Below, piece by piece: positions 1 through 7,267 of a DNA stretch of 12,866 bases. Each line of letters starts with the position of its first letter. Positions within the stretch are counted from its first letter, which is position 1. The notes beneath the pieces are model-generated. The model had not been told where the DNA came from and did not search any database. It worked only from the letters and a program-made list of their open reading frames with translations. The DNA is from Bdellovibrio sp. ZAP7 (GTDB taxonomy: Bacteria; Bacteroidota; Bacteroidia; Flavobacteriales; Flavobacteriaceae), in the NCBI GenBank assembly GCA_943324165.2, contig CALPKO020000009.1, positions 1 through 12,866 of the forward strand, written 5' to 3'. A program made the translations under genes and the position numbers.

Positions 1-2
1 GT

Positions 3-1001
3 TTAACAACGTTATTGACCTTACATTGCTATGCGCAAACGGATGCAAAGCAAAATCAAGATTTTACAAAATATAAAAATTCAATTTCTGCTTTAGATTT
101 AAAAAATCACCTGACGATTGTTGCTTCAGATGAAATGGAAGGTCGAGAGACAGGTTCTCTTGGGCAAAAAAAAGCCGGTAAATACTTGATTGAACAATAC
201 AAGAAAAACGGAATTTCTTCTACAAAAGCTACAAAAGATTTTTACCAAAAAGTGCCAGCTGCTTTTATGAATAAGGAAGACAACGAAAACCTCCCAGATT
301 CGGAAAATATTTTGGCGTTTATCAAAGGTTCGGAAAAACCAGATGAAATTGTGGTAGTTTCTGCCCATTACGATCATGTTGGAATTAAAAGAGGAGAAAT
401 TTATAATGGTGCCGATGATGATGGTTCGGGAACTGTAGCTTTGTTGGAAATCGCACAAGCATTTCAATTGGCAAAAAAAGATGGTTTGGGACCGAAACGT
501 TCTATTTTATTTCTCCATGTAACGGGCGAAGAACACGGATTGCATGGCTCAAGATACTATTCTGAAAACCCGGTTTTTCCTTTAAAAAATACCATTGCCG
601 ACGTAAATATCGATATGATTGGGCGAAGAGACAGCAACCACAAAGATTCAAATAATTATATTTATTTAATTGGTTCCGATTATTTGTCCACCGATTTATA
701 TAACATTTGCGAAGAAGCTAACAAAAAATCCGTCAACCTAACAATCGATTACACTTTTAACGACAAAAATGATCCTAACAGATTTTATTATCGTTCAGAC
801 CACTACAATTTTGCAAAAAACGGCATTCCATCTGTGTTTTTATTCAATGGTGTTCATGCTGATTATCACCAAAAAACAGATGAAGTTTCAAAAATTGAAT
901 TTGATGCTTTGTGCAAACGAACACAACTTGCTTTTGCAATTGCTTGGGATTTGGCCAATAGAGCCAATCGTCCGGTTGTGGATAAAGAAGATGGGAGGTA
1001 A
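3..1001 (+). CDS. M28-family secreted metallopeptidase, 5' end outside window
   Basis: This is probably a zinc aminopeptidase-type hydrolase of family M28 acting outside the cytoplasm. The frame is open from base 3, so the true start lies left of the window. The TTG at 15 is in frame but sits inside what reads as the tail of a signal peptide (hydrophobic residues, then CYAQTDA). Numbering from that TTG, the expected di-zinc ligands are visible: SAHYDH (H118), NGADDDGSG (D134), TGEEHG (E172/E173), NIDMIGR (D200) and DYHQKTD (H285). These fit the M28 order H-D-E-D-H. Nearly the whole catalytic domain is present, and the stop lies 23 bp from the converging ppx stop. The family assignment is strong; the substrate cannot be told. 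No lipobox is evident. Confidence 0.9.
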   Translation, partial: LTTLLTLHCYAQTDAKQNQDFTKYKNSISALDLKNHLTIVASDEMEGRETGSLGQKKAGKYLIEQYKKNGISSTKATKDFYQKVPAAFMNKEDNENLPDSENILAFIKGSEKPDEIVVVSAHYDHVGIKRGEIYNGADDDGSGTVALLEIAQAFQLAKKDGLGPKRSILFLHVTGEEHGLHGSRYYSENPVFPLKNTIADVNIDMIGRRDSNHKDSNNYIYLIGSDYLSTDLYNICEEANKKSVNLTIDYTFNDKNDPNRFYYRSDHYNFAKNGIPSVFLFNGVHADYHQKTDEVSKIEFDALCKRTQLAFAIAWDLANRANRPVVDKEDGR

Positions 1002-1024
1002 TACATTATATGAAAAGTTGCTAA

Positions 1025-1915
1025 TTAAATTTTCCCGTAATACATTGCCTTGACAATTCCATCAGCGAGTCCAATTTTTGGAACATAAATATTCCTTGCA
1101 CCACTCCATTTCATGGCGTTGAGATAAATCCTTAATGCTGGAATAATTACATCGGCACGGTCTGGATTAAGTCCTAACTCTGAAATTCTTTGTTCGTAGG
1201 AAAGTGCATTTAAATTGGTGTATTGTGCATTCAAATATATATACGAAAGTGGTTTTTCATTTTGTTTACCAGACATTTTAAAAAGCTTGTTGATGTTGCC
1301 ACCCGACCCAATCAATGTTACGTTATCAAACTCTTCTGTATTTTGTTTTATCCATTTTTCGATTTCATGCCAAACTATTTCACCTACCATATTGTTTAGT
1401 AATCGAACGGTTCCTACTTTAAATGATTTGGAGATAATCATTTTGCCATCAGAAAATAAAGAAAATTCTGTACTACCGCCACCGACATCTACGTAAAGAT
1501 AGTTGTGTTCTGTTTTTAGTAAATAGTGTAAGTCAGTCGATGCAATGATTGCGGCTTCTTTTTTACCGTCAATAATTTCGATTTTTACATCTGCTTTTTT
1601 CTTAATTATTTCTACCACTTCCTTTCCATTATAGGCTTCTCTCAAGGCAGATGTAGCGCAAGCCATATATTTTTCTACCTTATGTACTTTCATTATAAGT
1701 TTAAAAGCTCTCATCGCATCGACCATTCTGTCGATATTCTCTTCGGTGATTTCACCCACCGTAAATGCATCTTGCCCCAAACGAATCGGTACACGCACTA
1801 ATGAACTTTTGCTGAATTGAGTTTCTTTTCCATTTTCTTCGATGATATTGGCTACCAACAATCGCATTGCATTCGACCCGATGTCAATTGCTGCATATTT
1901 TTTAATTTTTATCAT
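1025..1915 (-). CDS. ppx: Exopolyphosphatase / pppGpp phosphohydrolase family (Ppx/GppA)
   Basis: This is a member of the ASKHA-fold Ppx/GppA family, which removes terminal phosphate from polyphosphate or from pppGpp. The first phosphate-binding motif is DIGSN (residues 11-15), ACATSALREA lies at about 85-93, and the second phosphate loop is VDVGGGSTE (142-150). A glutamate in the DGKKEA stretch near 120 sits where the catalytic Glu is expected. At 296 residues it is the short two-subdomain form and lacks the C-terminal HD-like extension of the E. coli enzymes. It is the last gene of sixA-like > ppk1 > ppx, 47 bp after ppk1, so polyphosphate is the more likely substrate; pppGpp activity cannot be excluded. 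The ATG start has an A-rich upstream stretch typical of the group. Confidence 0.9.
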   Translation of the reverse strand: MIKIKKYAAIDIGSNAMRLLVANIIEENGKETQFSKSSLVRVPIRLGQDAFTVGEITEENIDRMVDAMRAFKLIMKVHKVEKYMACATSALREAYNGKEVVEIIKKKADVKIEIIDGKKEAAIIASTDLHYLLKTEHNYLYVDVGGGSTEFSLFSDGKMIISKSFKVGTVRLLNNMVGEIVWHEIEKWIKQNTEEFDNVTLIGSGGNINKLFKMSGKQNEKPLSYIYLNAQYTNLNALSYEQRISELGLNPDRADVIIPALRIYLNAMKWSGARNIYVPKIGLADGIVKAMYYGKI

Positions 1916-1962
1916 TTTGAAAATTGGTATTTTACTTTTAAAAAACCCATGAAATGGTTGCT

Positions 1963-4047
1963 TTAAACTTTATTTTTATAATAATTATAGGTTTCCAATT
2001 GTGCTCTAAATACTGGATTATCGCCGCGCACTCTGTATTTGTTATCTAATTTTCCCGAATGCAATCTTGCTTTTACATTTCCTTTCCAACCCACATCAAA
2101 ACTATCAATAAGTTCTTTTTTTACATCCGGATCATAGATCGGACAACTTACTTCTACCCGACCATCTAAATTGCGTGTCATAAAATCGGCAGATGAAATA
2201 AAAGCTTCAGGATTACCACCATTCGCAAAAATATAAACCCTTGAATGTTCTAAATAATTATCAACAATACTTATGGCTTCAATATTTTCACTCATCCCTT
2301 TAACTCCTGGAATTAAAGAACATATTCCACGGATTTGCAATTGAATTTTTACGCCCGCTCTGCTTGCTTCATACAATTTATTAATCGTTTTTATATCTGA
2401 TAAGCTATTCATTTTCAATTTAATGAATGATGGATTTCCCAATTTCGCATACATCATTTCTCGGTCTATTAATCGGTAAAATCGTGTGCGTGTGTAATGT
2501 GGAGAAACAATCAAATGTTTGTACCGGTGCAATCTGTAGTTGACATCAAAAAAATCAAAAACCTTAGAAACGTCTTTCAAAATTTGTTGATGCGCTGTAA
2601 AAAGGGTTACATCGGTATAAATTTTTGCTGTTGATTCGTTAAAATTTCCGGTAGAAATTAACCCATATTTTTTGAGAACGCCATTTTCCATTCTTTCAAT
2701 CAAGCATATTTTGCTGTGTACTTTCAAACCTTTAATACCAAAAATCAGCTCAATTCCTTCAGTTTGCATTTGCTCGGAATACGAAATGTTGCTGGCTTCG
2801 TCAAAACGCGCTTGCAATTCAATTTGAACAGTCACTTTTTTACCGTTTTTCGCAGCATTTATAAGTGAACTTATCACTTGCGAATTTTTTGCCAAACGGT
2901 ACAAAGTGATTTTTATGGTCGTTACTTTTGGATCTAAAGCGGCTTCACGCAAAAATTTTATGATGTACGAAAAAGACTGGTAAGGTGCATTGACCAAATA
3001 ATCCTTTTCACTGATTTTTTCTAAAATACTGCCTTCTAAACTCAATCCTTTAACGGGAAGTGGCGGGTTTTGTTGGTATAACAAATCAAATCTTCCCAAA
3101 TTTGGAAAGTCCATATAATCGCGGCGATTGTGGTAACGACCTCCTGGAATTATACTATCTGTTGCATCAATGTGCATTTTTGAAAGGAAGAAATTCAAAG
3201 TGTCTTTTGCAATTTGATCATCATAAACAAAACGAACGGGTTCGCCAATTCTTCTGTCTTTTACACTAGTTGCAATTTTTTCAAGCATGCTTTTGGTCAA
3301 ATCACTATCGATTTCAAGTTGCGCATCTCTGGTAATTTTTATCATGTGTGCTTGAATGCTTTCGTAATCAAAAATATTGAATATATTATTTAGGTTATTA
3401 CGGATAACATCATCAACCATAATGATATACTGCTTATCATTATCGGAAGGCAACACCACAAATCGATTGATTGTTTTTGGGATTTCTATAACGGCATACC
3501 TAACTTCAGGTCTTGGTTTAACCAGATTTAAAATAGAAGGTTTCGTTTTTGGTTTCATTACTAATTTAACCGCCAAATAACCCAAACTGTCTTTCAGGGT
3601 AGGAAATTCTGCCAAATCGTTCAAGATGATAGTAACTAAAGCAGGACTAACGCGTTGGATAAAGAAATCATTCACGAATTCTTCTTGTGCCTTAGTCATT
3701 TGTTTTTCGTTGATGCGAAAAATGTTCTCGCTTTCTAGCGCTTTTTCAATTTTATTTAAAATGTTTAGACTCTCCGCTTGTTGTTTGATTACAATTGTGG
3801 TAATCTCTTTTAACAAATTTTCTGCCGTAACGCCGCCTAAAAGTTTTTCGCCAGTAATGCCCGACAAACTCAATCTTCTGATTGCAGCAAATCGAACCCT
3901 AAAAAACTCGTCTAAATTGTTTGAAAAAATCCCAATGAAACGAAGTCTATCCAGTAATGGAACATTTTCATCAGCCGCTTCTTGTAAAACCCTAGCATTA
4001 AAACAGAGCCAACTTTTTTCTCTGTCTGTATAAGTATTTTCTACCAT
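1963..4047 (-). CDS. ppk1: Polyphosphate kinase 1
   Basis: PPK1 reversibly transfers the ATP gamma-phosphate to growing inorganic polyphosphate through a phosphohistidine intermediate. The 694-residue length is normal for the family. The N-terminal signature KSWLCFNARVLQEA (11-24) starts the N domain. The two phospholipase-D-like C-terminal domains carry the autophosphorylated histidine in LKVHSKICL (H444) and the second active-site histidine in YLEHSRVYIF (H601). The basic phosphate-tunnel segments TLYRLAKNS (381-389) and QIRGICSLIPG (571-581) are present. It starts 2 bp after the stop of the histidine-phosphatase gene and is followed by ppx, so synthesis and breakdown of polyphosphate are probably co-transcribed. 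Nothing appears truncated. Confidence 0.97.
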   Translation of the reverse strand: MVENTYTDREKSWLCFNARVLQEAADENVPLLDRLRFIGIFSNNLDEFFRVRFAAIRRLSLSGITGEKLLGGVTAENLLKEITTIVIKQQAESLNILNKIEKALESENIFRINEKQMTKAQEEFVNDFFIQRVSPALVTIILNDLAEFPTLKDSLGYLAVKLVMKPKTKPSILNLVKPRPEVRYAVIEIPKTINRFVVLPSDNDKQYIIMVDDVIRNNLNNIFNIFDYESIQAHMIKITRDAQLEIDSDLTKSMLEKIATSVKDRRIGEPVRFVYDDQIAKDTLNFFLSKMHIDATDSIIPGGRYHNRRDYMDFPNLGRFDLLYQQNPPLPVKGLSLEGSILEKISEKDYLVNAPYQSFSYIIKFLREAALDPKVTTIKITLYRLAKNSQVISSLINAAKNGKKVTVQIELQARFDEASNISYSEQMQTEGIELIFGIKGLKVHSKICLIERMENGVLKKYGLISTGNFNESTAKIYTDVTLFTAHQQILKDVSKVFDFFDVNYRLHRYKHLIVSPHYTRTRFYRLIDREMMYAKLGNPSFIKLKMNSLSDIKTINKLYEASRAGVKIQLQIRGICSLIPGVKGMSENIEAISIVDNYLEHSRVYIFANGGNPEAFISSADFMTRNLDGRVEVSCPIYDPDVKKELIDSFDVGWKGNVKARLHSGKLDNKYRVRGDNPVFRAQLETYNYYKNKV

Positions 4048-4049
4048 TT

Positions 4050-4535
4050 CTATTTAAAATCTTTAGGAAAAATAGTTTTAATTGTCTTACCATTTTTAAG
4101 GTTGTCCCAAGCGTTGCCTTCAAATTCAATTGAAACCATTCCTGAGGTTGGAACGTTAAAAATTTCAGTGTTGCCAAATTTATTAACAAAATCTGTTATT
4201 GCCTCATTGTGACCAAAAAGAATAACACAATCATAAAGATCATTGCAATTTTTAACAATTTTTTCAAGTTGACTGGCTTCAAAAGTGTATAAATCATCCT
4301 TAAAAATGATACTTTCTAACGGACAAGAAAAGGTTTGTGTAAAAATCATTGCGGTTTCTCGGGCTCTTTTTGCAGTACTACTCCAAATCACAAATGTTTT
4401 TGGCAAATGTTCAATTGTCTGTTGAGCAACAAAATGAGCATCTAAAATTCCACGATTTGTCAATGGCCTATCTTTGTCTTGTAAAGGCGCTTCCCAATTG
4501 GATTTTGCATGTCGAATCAAGATTAGATTTTTCAT
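4050..4535 (-). CDS. sixA: SixA-like histidine phosphatase (RHG family)
   Basis: This is a small (161-residue) histidine phosphatase of the phosphoglycerate-mutase-like superfamily. The catalytic motif is LIRHAKS (R8, H9), a second arginine motif SSTAKRARET lies at 52-61 (R57), and the second catalytic histidine is in LFGHNE (H109). Size and motif spacing match SixA-type phosphohistidine phosphatases rather than the longer mutases. It is the first gene of a three-gene minus-strand cluster, with a 2-bp gap to ppk1. PPK1 works through a phosphohistidine, so a role linked to polyphosphate metabolism is tempting, but it is an inference from position only. No convincing TAnnTTTG promoter was found in the 88 bp upstream. 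Confidence 0.82.
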   Translation of the reverse strand: MKNLILIRHAKSNWEAPLQDKDRPLTNRGILDAHFVAQQTIEHLPKTFVIWSSTAKRARETAMIFTQTFSCPLESIIFKDDLYTFEASQLEKIVKNCNDLYDCVILFGHNEAITDFVNKFGNTEIFNVPTSGMVSIEFEGNAWDNLKNGKTIKTIFPKDFK

Positions 4536-4578
4536 TTTAATATTTGTTGTTTTGCAACCCTAAATATCGGAAAATAAA

Positions 4579-4594
4579 TTGAATTTAAATTCAA
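4579..4594. repeat. 16-bp perfect palindrome between pdxH and sixA-like gene
   Basis: The sequence TTGAATTTAAATTCAA is a perfect 16-bp dyad in the 88-bp gap between the pdxH stop and the sixA-like start. It lies 44 bp upstream of the sixA-like ATG, so it could be a dimeric regulator site, or a weak hairpin after pdxH. It is AT-rich, and chance cannot be excluded. Confidence 0.35.
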
Positions 4595-4623
4595 AAACGA
4601 GATAAAATCTTAATAATCTTTGA

Positions 4624-5268
4624 TTATGGTGACAAACGCTCGATTTTGAAAGTGGCATCGCTGTTCAATTGATACCGAATTCTATCATGTAAACGATTGG
4701 GTCTGCCTTGCCAAAACTCCAATGCTATCGGTCGAACTAAAAATCCTCCCCAATTTTCTGGGCGAGCAATTGGTTTGTTTTGGTATTCCTTTTCAAGTGA
4801 TTTTAGTTTTTCTTCTAAAACTGCTCTTGAGGCAATTACTTCACTTTGGTTGGAAACAACAGCACCAAATTGACTTCCTTTTGGACGACTTGCAAAATAC
4901 AAATCTGACGAATGTTCATCTAATCGCTCGGCAACTCCTTTTATGATTACTTGCCTTTCAAGACTTTCCCAAAAAAAAGACAAACAAACATTTGGATTTT
5001 TTGCAATTGCTTTTCCTTTTTCGGAATCGTAATTGGTATAAAACACAAATCCATTTTCATCAAATTTTTTCAACAAAACTACCCTGGCTTTCGGAAAACC
5101 ATCTGAGCCGAAAGTCGAAACGGTCATGGCGTTTACTTCCTCATTGCCTTTTAAATCTTCCATTTGCGTAAACCATTGTTGAAACAATTCGATTGGATTT
5201 TCAGGAAGCTGATTTTCAACTAACTCGTTTTTATCGTAAGATTTTCTGTAATTACTTAAATCATTCAT
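4624..5268 (-). CDS. pdxH: Pyridoxamine/pyridoxine 5'-phosphate oxidase
   Basis: This FMN-dependent oxidase converts pyridoxine or pyridoxamine 5'-phosphate to pyridoxal 5'-phosphate, the last step of vitamin B6 synthesis and salvage. From the chosen ATG the protein is 214 residues, usual for the family. FMN-binding segments are RVVLLKKF (62-69), FYTNYDSEKG (76-85) and FFWESLERQV (98-107). The C-terminal signature FWQGRPNRLHDR (185-196) ends in the phosphate-binding RLHDR. An upstream in-frame ATG at 5313 would add 15 residues and overlap rnz by 26 bp. The ATG at 5268 is preferred because MNDLSNYRKSY is the expected family N-terminus and it leaves a clean 19-bp gap to rnz. Co-transcription with rnz is likely. 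Confidence 0.95.
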   Translation of the reverse strand: MNDLSNYRKSYDKNELVENQLPENPIELFQQWFTQMEDLKGNEEVNAMTVSTFGSDGFPKARVVLLKKFDENGFVFYTNYDSEKGKAIAKNPNVCLSFFWESLERQVIIKGVAERLDEHSSDLYFASRPKGSQFGAVVSNQSEVIASRAVLEEKLKSLEKEYQNKPIARPENWGGFLVRPIALEFWQGRPNRLHDRIRYQLNSDATFKIERLSP

Positions 5269-5287
5269 AGTTAGTAATTTAATTGTA

Positions 5288-6193
5288 TTATAATTCAAAA
5301 GTTTTTCCGTCATCGGCTAAATGAACATTTGTGAAAATGGTTGCTGCTTCTTCTTTAAAAAGTTCAATATTGTCATAACGAGTTGAAAAATGCCCTAAAA
5401 TCAATTGTTTCACATTGGCTTTTGCAGCAATTGTTGCCGCTTGCTTTGCGGTGCAATGCATTGTTGTTCCTGACTTTTCAACTTCAGATTCTAGAAAAGT
5501 CGCTTCGTGGTACAAGACATCTACGTTTTCAATGATTGGTATGATCGCCTCATTATAAACCGTATCGGAACAAAACGCATAACTCTTAGGCGCCATTGGA
5601 TCAAAAGTCAATTGGCTATTTTCGATAATTTTTCCATCGTCTAAAGTAATGTCTTTTCCGTTTTTTATATTTTGATAATAACAAGTATCTATTTTGTAGT
5701 TTTCAACGGCTACAACATTCAGTTTTCGTTCACCTATTTTTTCTCTAAATAAAAAACCATTCGTGTAAACCCTGTGTTTTAAAGGAATGGTGTGCACTGA
5801 AACTTTTTTATCTTCATATATCAATTCACTTTCAGTCGCTGTTAATTCATGGAAAAACAACCCAAAGTTGGTGTATGAACCGGCGAGTTTAAATTGCAAA
5901 AGTATTATCTCCTTGATGCCTTTTGGACCATAAATATGTAAATCGGTGGTTCTATTCAGCAGCATAAAGGTAGAAACTAAACCTACTAATCCGTAAAAAT
6001 GATCACCGTGCAAGTGCGAAATAAAAATGTGGTTGATTTTAGAAAATTTAATTTTATTCCGCCTTAATTCAACTTGCGTTCCTTCGCCGCAATCAATTAA
6101 AAAAAGCCGGTTTTGAATGTCTAAGATTTGTGCTGTCGGATTGGTAAATGTTCTTGGAGTGGCTGCGTAACAACCTAATATGGTTAATTTCAT
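5288..6193 (-). CDS. rnz: Ribonuclease Z (tRNA 3' processing endonuclease)
   Basis: This is a short-form tRNase Z that cuts pre-tRNA 3' trailers. It has the metallo-beta-lactamase fold. The zinc motif SHLHGDH sits at 59-65 (H60, H62, D64, H65). The remaining ligands fall at H140 (PLKHR), D210 (FCSDT) and H268 (GHFSTRY), close to the spacing of E. coli RNase Z. The MHCTAKQAA segment (245-253) corresponds to the usual HSTA motif. The length of 301 residues is normal. The flexible-arm region (about 155-185) is present and lysine-rich. It is followed by pdxH after 19 bp. Its upstream side is a tandem-repeat array, and no clear promoter is visible there. Confidence 0.96.
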   Translation of the reverse strand: MKLTILGCYAATPRTFTNPTAQILDIQNRLFLIDCGEGTQVELRRNKIKFSKINHIFISHLHGDHFYGLVGLVSTFMLLNRTTDLHIYGPKGIKEIILLQFKLAGSYTNFGLFFHELTATESELIYEDKKVSVHTIPLKHRVYTNGFLFREKIGERKLNVVAVENYKIDTCYYQNIKNGKDITLDDGKIIENSQLTFDPMAPKSYAFCSDTVYNEAIIPIIENVDVLYHEATFLESEVEKSGTTMHCTAKQAATIAAKANVKQLILGHFSTRYDNIELFKEEAATIFTNVHLADDGKTFEL

Positions 6194-6218
6194 TTAATTT
6201 TTTGTAATGTCTTTCGTG

Positions 6219-6278
6219 TTCAATGGCAATTTCAATATCAAGTTCAATGGCAAGTTCAATGGCAAGTTCAATGTCAAA
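6219..6278. repeat. 12-bp tandem repeat, five units
   Basis: There are five contiguous 12-bp units at 6219, 6231, 6243, 6255 and 6267, close to TTCAATGGCAAG. Units 3 and 4 are identical; the others differ at one to three positions. The array begins 25 bp upstream of the rnz start codon and runs directly into a second, 7-bp array. Confidence 0.85.
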
Positions 6279-6418
6279 AATCCTAATTCTAAAATTATAA
6301 ATCCTAAATGTAAAATCCTAATTCTAAAATCCTAATTCTAAAATCCTAATTCTAAATTCTAAATTCTAAACTCTAAACTCTAAACTCTAAATTCTAAAAT
6401 CTAAATTCTAAAACCCTA
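6279..6418. repeat. 7-bp-periodic CTAA repeat array
   Basis: This is about 140 bp of units close to TCCTAAT/TCTAAA. Much of it is a 14-bp double unit (ATCCTAATTCTAAA, three copies near 6315-6355), followed by clean heptamers alternating ATTCTAA and ACTCTAA (6356-6395). It fills the gap between the small STAS-like gene and rnz and overlaps the last codons and stop of the former. Replication slippage is a plausible origin. Confidence 0.85.
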
Positions 6419-6740
6419 AATCCCTCTCAATTTCGTCCATTTCAATAATGTCGTGTGCTTCTAATCGAGAAGGAACGACCACAAGTTTATCAGAACATTT
6501 ATTAAAATCTATGTCTTGTGCCACAATAACAAAAGATTTTTTAGCTTTCTTGTGGGTTTTGGATAAGTTTAAAAAAGAATTTATGTCTTTAACAGATAAT
6601 GCTTTATGGTGCGTCATGTCAACAATAATATTCTTTTCTTCAAAAGTTTTGTATTCGTGGGTGAGTTTCATCAAAAAAACCATTAAATCATAGCTAGTAT
6701 CTTTAATGATCGTGGTGTGACCTTTTTGTTCTACTTTCAT
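6408..6740 (-). CDS. Conserved small protein, STAS-like
   Basis: This 110-residue cytoplasmic protein has no signal peptide or membrane segment. An alternating strand/helix pattern suggests a STAS (anti-sigma-factor antagonist)-like fold: a buried strand NIIVDMTH (about 37-44), a basic stretch SKTHKKAKKSFVIVAQ (59-74) and an acidic C-terminus EAHDIIEMDEIERDLGF. I recall similar short proteins next to rnz in Flavobacteriaceae, sometimes labelled ribonuclease Z by proximity. No nuclease motif is present, so that label would be wrong. The function is unknown. Its stop codon sits inside the heptamer repeat array. Co-transcription with rnz across about 215 bp of repeats is possible but not shown. 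Confidence 0.8.
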   Translation of the reverse strand: MKVEQKGHTTIIKDTSYDLMVFLMKLTHEYKTFEEKNIIVDMTHHKALSVKDINSFLNLSKTHKKAKKSFVIVAQDIDFNKCSDKLVVVPSRLEAHDIIEMDEIERDLGF

Positions 6741-6921
6741 ATTGATGCTTCTTTTCGGTTAATATTGGCTAAGTTAATGAATTTTAAAATCAATTTAAGC
6801 TTTTTTAGAAAGACTTAGTCATTTATTTATCACGCATTCGTTACAATTATAATCGACATCATTTCAATTTAGTTTTTAAAACTTAGACCAACTGTTTTAT
6901 GCTCCCTTTAGCAGCTGGGAA

Positions 6922-6941
6922 TATCGAGAACTTTTGAAAAC
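6922..6941 (+). repeat. Solo end fragment of the hairpin element
   Basis: These 20 bases are identical to 7020-7039, which form the right flank of the element at 6964-7039 (core ATCGAGAACTTTTG). No matching hairpin or left flank precedes it, so it looks like a decayed or partial copy. Confidence 0.75.
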
Positions 6942-6963
6942 TAAAACCCCAAACCCAACCTTG

Positions 6964-7039
6964 CGTCACTTCGAGTGATTTTCTGTTTTAAAAATGCTAG
7001 TTTTTAGAACAGAAAATATTATCGAGAACTTTTGAAAAC
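6964..7039 (+). repeat. Hairpin-forming intergenic element, copy 1
   Basis: The left flank CGTCACTTCGAGTG leads into a 17-bp stem. Bases 6978-6994 pair with 7001-7017, with 16 Watson-Crick pairs and one G-U pair, and the loop is TGCTAG. The right flank is ATCGAGAACTTTTGAAAAC. The TCACT-TCG-AGTGA in the left flank can itself form a small hairpin. Copies 2 and 3 are the same element in the opposite orientation with different stem bases. Confidence 0.85.
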
Positions 7040-7052
7040 CTAAAAAATACTA

Positions 7053-7126
7053 CTTTTAAGGTTCTCAATACAATTTTATAAAACAAAAATTAGCATTTTT
7101 ATTTTATAAAATCACTCGAAGTGACG
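7053..7126 (-). repeat. Hairpin-forming intergenic element, copy 2
   Basis: This copy is inverted relative to 6964-7039. Arms 7073-7090 and 7095-7112 form an 18-position AT stem around TAGC. On the minus strand all positions pair, with one G-U. The flanks are CACTCGAAGTGACG on the right and GGTTCTCAATA on the left. It matches copy 3 at 72 of 74 positions. Confidence 0.9.
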
Positions 7127-7147
7127 TTAGTGCAAAATTTCAAATTC

Positions 7148-7221
7148 CTTTTACGGTTCTCAATACAATTTTATAAAACAAAAATTAGCATTTTTATTTT
7201 ATAAAATCACTCGAAGTAACG
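7148..7221 (-). repeat. Hairpin-forming intergenic element, copy 3
   Basis: This is a direct repeat of 7053-7126, exactly 95 bp further on, with two differences (7154 and 7218). The same 18-position stem lies at 7168-7207. It begins about 46 bp beyond the pyrB stop in the direction of pyrB transcription, so it may shape the 3' end of the pyrRB message. The stem is nearly all A-T and is not a classic GC-rich terminator. Confidence 0.9.
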
Positions 7222-7267
7222 ATAATGCTAAGATTCAGCAATAAAATAACAAAAACAAAAGTTAAAC

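Larger units (their letters stand above)
6741..7267. other. Gene-free region with repeat elements
   Basis: No convincing coding region was found in these 527 bp on either strand. The part from 6741 to about 6920 shows nothing recognisable. From 6922 to 7221 there is a cluster of related repeat copies, described separately. The region lies 3' of pyrB and 5' of the small STAS-like gene. Confidence 0.7.

Noticed and set aside
126..467. Antisense ORF of 113 residues opposite the M28 peptidase
   Set aside because: It is a low-complexity reverse reading of a clear metallopeptidase domain with no motif of its own. The same reasoning removes the other antisense ORFs over ppk1, pyrB, rnz and mnmE.
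5269..5313. Longer pdxH start adding 15 residues
   Set aside because: It would overlap rnz, and the added residues are unlike PdxH N-termini. The ATG at 5268 matches the expected start.
6340..6418. Telomere-like TTTAGGG / TTTAGAG heptamers on the minus strand
   Set aside because: All genes are bacterial and continuous on both sides. The heptamers are degenerate and fit a slippage array.
7168..7207. Rho-independent terminator for pyrB
   Set aside because: The stem is almost purely A-T and has no dedicated U tract after a GC-rich stem. It is better described as part of the repeat element, although it might still affect the transcript end.
7053..7221. Two near-identical repeats 95 bp apart resembling a CRISPR unit
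   Set aside because: There are only two direct copies, each unit is 74 bp with an internal stem, a third copy is inverted, and no cas genes are nearby.
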